A stretch of DNA of 64,000 bases from Paralvinella palmiformis. Its lineage: Eukaryota; Annelida; Polychaeta; Terebellida; Alvinellidae. Positions 23,340 through 35,025 of the stretch are shown piece by piece (position 1 is the first letter of the stretch; each line of letters starts with the position of its first letter). Location: positions 1 through 64,000 of the forward strand of contig JAODUP010001454.1 of the NCBI GenBank assembly GCA_025642065.1. Direction: 5' to 3'. The notes under the pieces are model-generated. The model ran no database searches, was not told the origin of the DNA, and saw nothing but the letters and a program-made list of their open reading frames with translations. Both the position numbers and the translations under genes were made by a program.

Positions 23340-24260
23340 AGCTTTAGTCATGTTCCTACCAGAAATAAAGTTTTTAATCGCCCTCAGACAATTACTCAAT
23401 GGCAATAAGATCGTCTGTTGGCATGTGGTTCAACTCATAAATTATACCATATATCCGTTTATGTGTAATACATGGTATAGTGTAACAGTTATACAAGTCA
23501 TAAACAATAGTTATGAGAGTGTCGATCACTGTGTTCATCTCCATATATGTTTAATAAGTAAATTTATCTCAAGCACAATTTATGTGCAAGTTGTATATAT
23601 TACTATTTTATCAGCACAAGTTGATAGCTTACATTGCACAAAGGTTCGAATGGCCTCATTGCCAGAATATATGATATATATAATTGGAATATTATGCTAC
23701 ATGTATTTTAAAGAAGCTGTGTTATTATTGAATTTCCCTAGATTTCATAATAATTTATAGGATATAAATATAACTCTGGTATGGTAAACCTTAACTCTTT
23801 CTATCAACATACATAATTTATATTCTTACCCAATCACATTTTAAAATTTACAGTTATATTTAAAATGTAGGAAGATTATATAAATATAGCTATTCAGTGA
23901 AAACACATATTTATAATTATTACTAGTTATTTTTCTTGATATTCCTTTTATAGGTATTTGGAGTTGTTCAATATTATAACAGTAGAATATAACATTAAAT
24001 AACATCATATATGTGTACTTATTAATTAGTACAATTTTGCCCTACTGCTATTAATACCAAGTTACTGTGCTATCACTTACCATACATATATGTATATATT
24101 ATATTCATATTAACATTAATCTTAAAAAGTGCATAAGTAATCTGTAATAAAGTGTTAATAAACACAGAATGATGTACATTTGCAAATGTGTACATCGTGA
24201 CAGATTGAATAATGAATGTAGTGTTCATAACAAAGACAAGTGTGTTGCACTCTAATGAAA
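23340..24260. other. Spacer between the ORF1-like and ORF2 remnants
   Basis: AT-rich sequence between the two coding remnants. A 136-codon open frame on the plus strand (23350-23760) has no recognisable motif and is antisense to the LINE. The interval may be an insertion, or the decayed ORF1/ORF2 junction. Confidence 0.4.
24171..24196. repeat. Near-perfect palindrome
   Basis: GATGTACA-TTTGCAAA-TG-TGTACATC is self-complementary apart from one 2-nt insertion. It sits about 70 bp beyond the stop of the IMPACT-like frame and could be a hairpin or a protein-binding site. Confidence 0.7.
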
Positions 24261-24267
24261 ATGTTGC

Positions 24268-25305
24268 TTACACACTATGACTTTTGGATTGTCCTACAAG
24301 TAATTCAATCAAATCGGACAGGGATTTCTCACAGACTTTTACTGCGTTTTCCATTCGTCGCTTTCCAATGTATTTGAATTCCGGGGTACAATGACCAGTT
24401 ACAATAAGCAAGGTGCTGTCTATAGTGCTTTCAATCATATAAACCAACATGTGAAACCCTACACCATGATCTCCACTCGAATCAAAGTTCTGCTTGCTCT
24501 TATCTCTGTCATCAACATGATAGGCGTACATTAAATGGTTTGCGTATGCCAGCTCAGGGATAGTTCGCGCCATGTTAAGTGCGCCACTGACATCTTGAAT
24601 ACTAGTTATACGTGCAATGTATCCATAAAAAGACGACCAGTTATCCTATATAGTGTCACCTTTCGGCAACTTCATCGTGGGGTTCTTCATAGTAGGTGGT
24701 GGAAGCATTGAAGGGAATAATTTAGTTTGTGATTTACCCTTAATAAATCATTGTCATCTACAAATTTGTCCTCGTTATCCAGATTGAATTTTAAATACTT
24801 GAAGACGGGAAGTACAAATCGTTTTCGTTCACTTGTTTTGCCGTCAGCTGTTTGTTACTATAGTGTGCTTTCTCAACAGAAGCTCTCTTTCCTTAGCCAC
24901 TGGAAACTTGGCAATAACAGCCCGGTTGTTGCCACTTTTAGATTCAATAAGGTGTGTAACGGAGATAAACATACCTCTAACATCTATATCGAGTACAATT
25001 AACAGAAACGTCCTTATTTTGTCCGTCGTAGGTTCGCCCTGAGCTTTTTATATTCGACAATTTTAGAATCGAAATTGAAAATAAGATTATTCTTCTTGGA
25101 ATGTACACGGAACTATCTAGTTAGTCATCTAAATGATCATTACTTGCCACTCTGGCTAACAGTATGTTCATTGTATTAGAGAGCACTTCTACCTTCTCTG
25201 TTAGGCTTCAATCTGAGATTCCTCCAAGTCATCAACTCTGGTCTCCAGATTTGTTTTACCTCGCAAGGCAACAACACTGGTCAGTGTGAACAATGCCTAG
25301 TCAAT
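24268..25305 (-). pseudogene. LINE ORF1-like protein: coiled coil, RRM-like region, IMPACT/YigZ-like C-terminal domain
   Basis: Minus strand, broken by stops and about three frameshifts. From 25260 down: NLETRVDDLEESQIEA (coiled coil); in the next frame EKVEVLSNTMNILLARVAS; at 25035-24850 a continuous stretch with IDVRGMFISVTHLIESK and SGNNRAVIAKFPVAKEREL, the pattern of the RRM-like RNA-binding domain of LINE ORF1 proteins (Transposase_22 type); then DGKTSERKRFVLPVFKYLKF and FVDDNDLLRVN, typical of the ORF1 C-terminal domain. After a Pro-rich linker (PSMLPPPTM) the open frame 24573-24268 carries YANHLMYAYHVDD, then SSGDHGVGFHML, LLIVTGH and YIGKRRMENAVKVCEKSL. These align in order with the YAYR, DDGE-x-GAG, VVVSRWYGG and LG-x-x-RF-x-x-I blocks of the IMPACT/YigZ (UPF0029) family. 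The domain match is by eye; the fusion is discussed under findings. Confidence 0.65.
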
Positions 25306-25310
25306 AGTAC

Positions 25311-26985
25311 ACAAAAAGTACAAATAAACCATTGTACATGCTACACAGTGGTAATGTATTTGTACATTATAAATAACCACCTGACTATTAGTTTAATGAT
25401 GTTCCTTTATTACACTGTGAAGACATTCTGGCTTAACATGGATATTAAACTCTTGAGCTCATACATAATAATACAGACAAAAAACAATAATCTCCCTGTT
25501 GGCACTGTAGCTAAAATAGATTTCACGGAACAAGCTTACAGTCATTTAAGCCCAAGGAGATAAATTGACAAATACGATTTATCTAAATCTCCATAAATAA
25601 AGCTCCCTAACAGTAATTCTTACAAGATGTTGTTAATATTATTATGTTTTGGTAGCAGTCTTTCGTTTTATGCACAGTTCAATAATATAAATGTCATTTG
25701 AGTATATAACTTCATTACAGCCATGTTTATAGACATAATACACCTTAAAAAGAAGGTCGACCAAATATTATTTGGGCAACATCGGTTAGTAAATGTGTAA
25801 TTTTCTTTCTGTGACGCTTCATCATCTATCAATCTTCAACATTAACATTACGATAATATGGTTAGATATAAGAGTCAAAGAACATAGACAGAGATGCAAA
25901 GCCTAAAAGATAACTGCAGTAGATACAAATTCGGTAACTTTAATAAGCCGAGTTTTAAGTAGTCCAATTTACTGAGAAAAGTAATTTTTGTTTTAATATT
26001 TCACGGTGAAGTATTTAGTAATGAAACGAAATTTTCGGAAAATTCAACAGAAATGACTAAGTATGTCTTTTCAATCAAACTTGAGTCTTTATTCCTTTCT
26101 CATCTAAGCGACCTATTACCAATTGCTTCCCTGGTTAAATTTTAGCCATTCATTTGATCACATATCCAACGGCAAAATCTTCTGCCGGAAAAGGTTCACA
26201 CAATACCGATGCTACAAACTCGTGGATAAAGACACAGGGGAGGATGAGATACGGATGAGAAGGACTTAAAAATACACTTAAATGGTTCACTATGAAAACT
26301 GACATAATACATTCTTCAGTCCAAATAATGAAACACCAATCTCACTATTAACAAGAATATATTTGATGAAATATTGGCTTCATATTCAAGTGTCACTTCT
26401 ATCTTTGCGATGCTCAATGTAAATATAAGCAATTAATTATAGAATGTGATTGAGTGACAAGTGTTTAGACAATACCTGATATTAACCCTTTCATCCAAGA
26501 TGAAGTACTGTATTTCACAAGCATTGGTCGTTTGTGTATGCAAACTTATGGTCACAACGATGTGCCTTGATCACGTATCAGTTACATAACTATATTTAGA
26601 TTAGCAATGACTTATTACTTATTTCTTAATGGTGTACGTACTAGGATCTTTATTACAAGTCTGTCAATATTATATTAATTTCACGAAATTATCAGAAGGG
26701 TTTACAAATATATTGGTAATCTTCAGATTTGTCTCCTAAATTATTCTATGTAATTAGGAACTGTAATGCTATATAGAATGCTTATTGTGTAAGAAATAAA
26801 TCTATAATAATTACAACGTTGTATCTAAAACAACACAATATATAATTATTACTATTTATCTAGAATTGAAGTATTATAATCCCAAGGAAGTTAACCTCGT
26901 AGCGTTAAGAATAAAAATATGATAAATGCATAACACAAATAATTCATTATATTCTATATCTATATCTGTACAAAATGTGGCTTTG
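25311..26985. other. No feature seen
   Basis: AT-rich. The frame at 25348-25563 shows nothing recognisable. The segment 25311-25360 may be the 5' end of the LINE above, but I cannot place a boundary. Confidence 0.45.
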
Positions 26986-26987
26986 AC

Positions 26988-26989
<2 letters not shown>

Positions 26990-27020
<31 letters not shown>
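26990..27020. repeat. (AT)n microsatellite
   Basis: About 31 bp of alternating AT. Confidence 0.95.
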
Positions 27021-27021
<1 letters not shown>

Positions 27022-27179
27022 CTATGGGAAGGGAGCATTTACATTGGTAGTAAAAATAGAAGACAAGTATAAAAATATGTTGGATATTTATTAATTGAGT
27101 TCTTAGTTGTAATTACGGACACACCTATGTCATTTGGGTCAAAGGTCAGCTATAGAGGGTATTTTTAAATAATCCTGAT

Positions 27180-27560
27180 GAACTGTGCTCGTCAAGGAGT
27201 TATGCCACCAGTGTCAGAAGATCGCATCAAGACCGACGTGACTGGAGTGTGGAAACAAACCTTCTTAAAAAAATTAGTATTACTCCACCAAGAAGAAAGA
27301 AATGCTGATGAAGACCTACGCTCACTGTAGTCATGATTGAAACATTCAAGTCTGTACCAAAGATCAACTACCATCTGTTCAGGATTCACGCCATGTACAG
27401 AGACCCACTTCTTTCCTAGAATAATGTCTGAGGCCAGACAAGCCTAGCAACACCTACCATACTCTGTTAGATATAATGAAGGGGCCGACTCGCCCACTTT
27501 GACCTAGTTCTCGACCCTGACAGAGTCATTAGCAACTTTGATAAGGCACAGATAGCGGTT
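27180..27560 (+). other. GC-richer island with coding-like frames, unrecognised
   Basis: The plus strand reads MPPVSEDRIKTDVTGVWKQ and a further charged stretch (LVLLHQEERNADEDLRSL) before a stop. The minus strand is open over 27389-27192. Composition and residue mix look like real coding sequence in decay, more likely plus than minus. I cannot assign a family. A transposase or retroelement remnant is likely in this setting. Confidence 0.25.
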
Positions 27561-28060
27561 GTTCGGACACAGCTTCTAAGAGCCATTCACTCACGATGAC
27601 TTTTCCATTGTTTAATTAATACTATACAGACAATTTAATGGTGTTTTATTAAACAAAAGCTATCTGACTAACCTTTAATTAATTAACGCCTATTTACGTA
27701 GTAACGTCTACATGAATAGTGTTTGTTTCAACATCGTCTATATGCGATATAATCTGAATGCTTAATGAATTGTTATCGATTCGTGCCAATGCAAATGATA
27801 GCTGTAGTTAAAAGATAGTTCAAGAAAGATCACTGTATCACACGTTTAGAATTAGTATTCTTATTTCAGTGTAATATATGAGAAAAGACTGATAAAACAC
27901 TTAAAAAACAAAATAATAAAACACACATTTCAATAAATGGTGTGGCTCATCAGAAACACAAATATTTTTATGAATTTTGTAAACATATTAACAACAAGAT
28001 AAAAGCTGCGTTTTGTCATAACTGGAGGCATACTAGGGCATGCGGCCAATGTACCTAATG
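27561..28060. other. No feature seen
   Basis: AT-rich DNA without supported features. Confidence 0.5.
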
Positions 28061-28064
28061 GTTT

Positions 28065-28072
28065 CACACACG

Positions 28073-28113
<41 letters not shown>

Positions 28114-28145
28114 ATACACACAAACATATATATGCACACACACAC
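28065..28145. repeat. (AC)n microsatellite
   Basis: About 80 bp of AC with GC, AT and AAAC interruptions. Confidence 0.95.
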
Positions 28146-28263
28146 ATTACATATAACCCCAATTCTTTAAAAACTAAATGTCATTAAAATATGTTAAAAT
28201 ATGTTACTTTAAACCTGTAGTTGTATGGGCAGGATGTAGCTCTCAACTGGAGCAAGCTTTAAA

Positions 28264-28275
28264 TTCCGCGCGGAA
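28264..28275. other. GC palindrome TTCCGCGCGGAA
   Basis: A perfect 12-bp palindrome with three CpG in otherwise CpG-poor DNA, next to a long (AT)n array. Its meaning is unknown. Confidence 0.6.
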
Positions 28276-28286
28276 CGTGACTTTGA

Positions 28287-28290
<4 letters not shown>

Positions 28291-28362
<72 letters not shown>
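28291..28362. repeat. (AT)n microsatellite
   Basis: About 72 bp of pure alternating AT. Confidence 0.95.
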
Positions 28363-28367
<5 letters not shown>

Positions 28368-28419
28368 AAGCGTGTAGATTGGAAAACTCAATTATTAGAA
28401 TGTATGCAGACATATCAAA

Positions 28420-28505
28420 TTGTGTATGCGTGTGTGTATTTGTGTGCGCGTGGAAGTGTATGTATGCGTGTGTTTGTGCGTTTGTGTGTGCGTGTGTGTG
28501 TGGAG
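28420..28505 (+). repeat. (TG)n-rich tract
   Basis: Interrupted TG/TGCG/TATG units. Confidence 0.8.
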
Positions 28506-28509
28506 GCGG

Positions 28510-29045
28510 ATTTGAGTATATGTTATATCCCCAACCAATGTCATATTCATCGCCCGTTAAGATACCTTTGTCAAACTATTTGCGAATACACACACAAACA
28601 TACATAAAAACACAATTTAATATAGTATACGGCAATAGTTTACCTATAATGTTATGACTATTCGATGAGTCACAGTTCGGTTCAAAGCCAATTCATTTAT
28701 CGAAAATGTGATTAACATTTATCACAATATAATAGAATAGTTTCAAAGCCCAGTCATACCATCATTAATAACACGATGACAATGTGAACCAGTGCAAAAA
28801 GGAAGTGCTTTAACGTGTAAACAACATAGGCTACTGCATAATTCGATGAATCAGATATTAAAAATAAGAATGGGGGCAGGGACCTTTCCGGACCAGATGC
28901 AACGAGATGACTTGATAACAAGTTTATATTTGATAACAGACTGAACTCACTATTAATATTGTATTATGGTATTATTGATGATTGTCATTTATTGGTAAAT
29001 ATTTTATGGACAAGATCTTGTGCATGTTGTTCACTTATCAGATAG
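28510..29045. other. No feature seen
   Basis: AT-rich; may be the left flank of a tetranucleotide-core repeat, but no second copy was found. Confidence 0.4.
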
Positions 29046-29049
29046 TTAT

Positions 29050-29190
29050 AAGTGGCTGGGTTAATAAGAGAATGTTTAAGTGAGTGAATGAAAGGGTGAG
29101 TGAGTGAGTGACTTATTGAATAAGCGATTAATTCAGAGACAGAATGAACGAGTGAATCAGTGAATGAGTGAATGAGTGAGTGAGACAGTC
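29050..29190 (+). repeat. Degenerate GAGT/GAAT tetranucleotide tract
   Basis: About 140 bp of GAGT, GAAT and GTGA units, the same kind as the cores of families A-C. Confidence 0.85.
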
Positions 29191-30895
29191 TCTTTATTTA
29201 TTTAGTCATTAATCCGTTATATTAATTATCCACCAATCAGCACGAACATAATTCCAGTTACAAATGATAAGATGTGAACTATATAATTCCAGATAAACAA
29301 TACCCTTTTACTGTTATTGTATTGGTGTACTTAAAGCAACTGTTAACACAGAGTCACTGATACTCATGACAAAAGATTGTTTTAATTATTATTTTAAAAC
29401 ATTTATTTGCTTATCTTCTTTGTAGATTATTAATTAACGTCCTCGGAGCATTGATCATAAACATGCAATATTTTCGTGTCAATTATCATTGGAGAGGCAC
29501 CTTTCGTTAATTTGATGCCGGGTCTAATGTCTGACGCTGCTTTTAAGCAAATCATAAGAAATATATTTATTTGTATTGAAATTAGAGATATATCTATATA
29601 TTTGGATTTCCTAATACACAATAGATGGAAGATATGTTTATGATTAATACAAAAAGTTGTTAGCATGCATATCATAGATCCAAGTTTGTCCAGAAAAATA
29701 GATAATCAATTCAAGATTGGTGCTTGAAGAGTTTGCATGTTAACAGGGAATTTTCGGCCTTACATATTCGGAGACCGTTCCTCAGTTTTGAATGTATTAA
29801 CCTAAATGTCGAATAATTATGTTCCCCGCCGGCACTATATGAAACATAACCAAATACCTGGTGACAATTTGTTATCATGGAGTTAAGTAAGCGTGTTTTA
29901 TATCCTATCTACTAAGTAAGGGGCGAGACTGTATAAATTATCTCTTCAACAGGCCACTTTGGATAGGACACCTGTTATAGATGAAATACACGATATGAAT
30001 ATCTAGGTGTAGTATTGTTTTGCAGCATCACCACTAGATAGGCTGCATTTCTTTGATATATTACTTGTATGTTCCCCGACATCCTGCTTTCTCCTCTCTT
30101 ATCAAAGTGTCAACTTAATAAGTACCAATATATATTGATAAATTACCAGATGTAGATTACACTAAATTTATGAATTCATCATGAGATAACAATCAAACTG
30201 AATCTATGTAAATACTTACCTTACTTGTCCATTCTACTTAAATACTAACTGCTTAAAACTAACTCAATTATTCTCTATATACACAGAAAATATGTGCCTT
30301 CAAGCGTTAGATCATCCCCAAATTAATCCAATTTACTACTTTGAACCAGATTGGCTTCACTTAAGACCATATATTGTGTTAATCACCTACGATCATCTCA
30401 ATCTTACATTTGTGGGAAGTATCACTGATCAATATGATTTATTAGACTACATGGTGTTAAAATGTAATTGCAGTTTAATTGTAAATATATGTAGAAGTAA
30501 TTATCTAGCATAAGCAACAAGCGATTTTAAATAAGATGTTATTTTTTTTTGTACTGCAAGTTGTTGACATGTGTATGTTTACTGAAAACTGATTGATCAA
30601 AATTTAAAAACAAAATGAGTTGTATATGTGCCTGTAATATCAATTATGTAAATAATGGCTTTCATCTCATGGATCTTAGTGTCCTACATAATGCTATCTC
30701 GATATAGCATGAAAAAGAATGTCAGGTAGTTATTTGCTATATATTGTATTGTTTTACAAGGCGTACATTATAGTCAGCATTACCGGTGCTTTGGTCCCAT
30801 TTTAACATTGTTAAACGCCATTGTATTAAACGTCACGCCATGGAGCAGATCTACTTACATATTATATTTAGATTTACTTCCACATATACACATGG
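29191..30895. other. No feature seen
   Basis: AT-rich. Frames at 29430-29675 (minus) and 30292-30513 (plus) have no recognisable motif. Confidence 0.5.
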
Positions 30896-30900
30896 AAGCA

Positions 30901-30945
30901 CACAAACACACACACACAAACACACAAACACACACACAGACATAC
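30901..30945. repeat. (AC)n microsatellite
   Basis: Short AC tract with AAAC units. Confidence 0.9.
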
Positions 30946-31025
30946 ACTATTAATCCATTACTTATTAAACAGGTCATTGTATTGTATCCAAATAAATAGA
31001 GTGATAATTACTACATCATACAGTA

Positions 31026-32475
<1,450 letters not shown>

Positions 32476-32479
32476 TTCC

Positions 32480-33200
32480 TAGACATTGCCAATTCTACTA
32501 CACTCTTTAATTAACACATTAATATATGCAGGAAAATCTTTAATGTCACCTGTTTTCATTATCTTAACGACTCCCTCTGTTTCATTTTGCTCTTCTACAT
32601 CTCACTCCTTCTCTTTAGGGGCATCGATATTCTCTGTTGATTCTTCTAATGATTTAGTTGGAAGACCTTTTTTTCTTCTTCCTCCGTATTAATTATGAGA
32701 TCCCTAATGTCATCTTCAATGACTCTCTCCAATCCAGCATCTACAGCTAACGTATTATTTTAGTCTACGGCTTAGCGCTCTCCATCACCTTCAAACCTTC
32801 CAAAGCACACGATGACGAACGTAGAAGTTAATTCTAAACTGCGTTCAGGCATTTGGGTGAAACTCTCTTCCGTGACCTGTCTGACATTCAAGACAGTATC
32901 TGTAACAGTCATTTCATCAGGGTTTGTGTCTAAAATAGAGACCATTCGTCTGAAGGATTCCAGCAGATAATTAGACTTAAAAGTAGTTTTAGCACCCACA
33001 CCCATTGGCTGTATATGTAACAACGGGGAACATTTAAAAACGTTAACTTTCTGCACATTTCCATAATGTGCAGGATGCCCATGAACGTGTTCTAACAGAA
33101 CAATAGGCTTAGGCGGCAAATTTACTTTACAAATGTGGTACAGAAGATTGTAAAAATAGTTGGTGTACCAGTCCAAGAAGAGAACCCGTGTAAACACGTC
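32480..33200 (-). pseudogene. pogo/Tigger-type transposase remnant (DDE domain and C-terminal region)
   Basis: The frame 33197-32772 contains LFLDWYTNYF, LPPKPIVLLEHVHGHPAHYG, SPLLHIQPMGVGAKTTFKSN and YLLESFRRMV. These align in order with the pogo/Tigger blocks for the WF loop, the LLLDNAPGHP segment, the TTSLLQPMDQGV segment and the FK-x-YYLRRTFRR segment. The catalytic Asp of the DNAPGHP motif is replaced (EHVHGHP), and the Asp of QPMDQG is also gone. After a stop and frameshift, 32770-32690 gives LAVDAGLERVIEDDIRDLI, the acidic C-terminal segment, and 32640-32480 gives FPAYINVLIKECSRIGNV. The DNA-binding N-terminus and the first catalytic Asp are missing. In life the protein cuts and pastes its own transposon at TA sites; this copy is dead. 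No terminal inverted repeats were located. Confidence 0.85.
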
Positions 33201-33420
33201 TTATATTTGATTTCCAGTAGCCAGACAATTGTCTTTTATTTAACCCTTTTAATACACTCGGTGTCTCTGAGTTGTAGACCAACTTTGAATTTAATTTACA
33301 TACATTTTCACTTCAACCTTCGTTATCCTTTTTTGCTTAAGTCAAACGAATGTTTTTTTTTCTTCTTCTGTTTTATGTCTTCCGACGAAATTGTTAGTAA
33401 TTGCTCTATATCCTCTACCA

Positions 33421-33425
<5 letters not shown>
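33201..33425 (-). pseudogene. Possible second Tigger-like C-terminal scrap
   Basis: The minus strand from 33420 reads LVEDIEQLLTISSEDIKQKK, similar in style to the DIEELL plus LTNEDL motif near the end of Tigger-type transposases. It lies upstream of the DDE region, the wrong place for one intact gene, so it is either a second copy or a rearrangement. The rest to 33201 is uninformative. Confidence 0.35.

Positions 33426-33451
<26 letters not shown>
33424..33451. repeat. (AT)n microsatellite at the start of family A copy A1
   Basis: About 28 bp of AT; the equivalent copy A2 also starts immediately after an (AT)n block. Confidence 0.95.
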
Positions 33452-34890
33452 CATTTTTGATTACACAGACAAGTATATTGCCATTTAAAGGAAACAGACA
33501 ATAGCTATCTACTTCATAAGTAGTCCTAACATCGCATCTGAAACAAGGTATAGTAAAAAAGAAAAGGTATCAAGTTATTTTAATTACTGCTATTACTATT
33601 ACATTTATGATAATATACGTTGATGATGTTTTTTTCTCCTTATCTACTTCACATCACATGGTAGTAGATATGTCTATATAATGTTAACGATAAGAGGCCC
33701 AAAGAAAAAGATAGAAATCTCAGATTGTATGAGATTCTTTCGCAACTGACTTTGTGACCTTAATCTAGCCAGAAGTGATACATTGGCCGTTTTGGTGCTT
33801 ATTACGGGACGGTCAGGTTATTTTATCGGCAAGTAGCATTCGTCTTAGATACAGAGGATTACAAAATACACAATGACGGTTCATTCCTATCATTGTATCT
33901 CTCCCATCAAGAAGGTAATATATTGTAACCCAATAACATTCATTATACAAAACTAAACCCAATGATATTTCCTGGTATCATATTTAACTTAGTACTTTTA
34001 TACAATCCTATATGCCAACTTTAACATACTATTTCAATGCCAGATTAACTGCAGAAATACACAGTGTATTTACGGTGTTGACAGGATAATGTAATAACTC
34101 ACGTAATCAATCTTTCTATCAATTAAACAACAAATCAATCAGCCAATCGAACAGTAAGTCAGTTTATAATCATTCACCTTTTTGCTTGCCGGCTTAATAC
34201 ACTCACACAGTTTATTTTTCACTGACTGACTGCCTGATTCTTTCAGTGAGTCATCATCTAGACACAAGGTTGTAGTGTGTTCCAATTACTGTCCATAAAT
34301 TACTTACTAAGAAATCAAATGCACCAACAATAAAGCTAACAAGATTTATCAATTGAGTTCAGTCTGTCACGACATTCATAATAGAAGTTCTGGGCTTTTA
34401 CTAAATAATCTCAATGCACTACACACGCGAAGGTCATGGATCAGGATCGTTTGTTATAATATATATATGAAGTTATAGAGAAAATCAATGTCTGTACACG
34501 ACATGATTCTAATTGTCATCGTTCATCATTGTCATATTGGTTTTGATAGTTTTTGGTCAACGTTTCATGGGTTTTCGTGAACTGTGACTCCTCCAAGAGT
34601 TAACAAATGATATGATAAATATTGCCGATTTCAGGCTATATCATAAACATGGTAGGTTAATTGGCGAGTTATATCTGTAGTGAATAGGGCGAAGTGTAAA
34701 AAGAAAAACACCTTTCAGTTATAGCAGAATCAGGACATGAATCAACTTACTAGATGTCAGGGGTCATGTGTCATATCAATTAAATAATCGATACTTAGCA
34801 TGGTAGAGTCGCAAAAGGATAGATATATGTTGTATTATGTTTATCAGTGTAAAGTTATGACACTAAGACAAATATGTATTGCTGCTTTAT
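33452..34890 (+). repeat. Dispersed repeat family A, copy A1
   Basis: About 1.44 kb that aligns collinearly with 37461-38850 (A2) and, in its second half, with 49497-50345 (A3). The left end has CAAGTATATTGCCATTTAAA and GGAAACAGA just after (AT)n. The middle has ATCAATC-type tetranucleotide repeats (34105-34160), then TTTCACTGACTGACTG...TCAGTGAGTCATCA (34217-34255), then GTTGTAGTGTGTTCCAATTA and ACACGCGAAGGTCATGGATC. The right end is GCTTTATGAAGTGTATAT, running into (TG)n. It has no coding capacity. The layout (fixed ends, tetranucleotide core, short hairpin) resembles non-autonomous elements with microsatellite cores known from bivalves. Confidence 0.85.
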
Positions 34891-34899
34891 GAAGTGTAT

Positions 34900-35025
34900 A
34901 TATGTTTGTGTTTGTGTGTGTGTTTGTGTGTGTGTTTGTGTGTTTGTATGTGAGTATGCGTGTGTATGTGTATGTGTGCGTGTGTACATGTGGGGGTGTG
35001 TGTGCGTGCGGGTGTGCGTGCTAGG
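34900..35025 (+). repeat. (TG)n-rich tract at the right end of A1
   Basis: Interrupted TG/TTTG/TATG units ending in GGGTGTGCGTGC. Confidence 0.9.

Noticed and set aside
23350..23760. 136-codon plus-strand open frame as a gene
   Set aside because: Antisense to the LINE fossil, Ile/Tyr/Val-rich composition of chance frames, no motif.
27480..27545. GGGTCGAGAAC on the minus strand as part of a tRNA-derived SINE
   Set aside because: No matching A box or acceptor stem and no second copy in the window.
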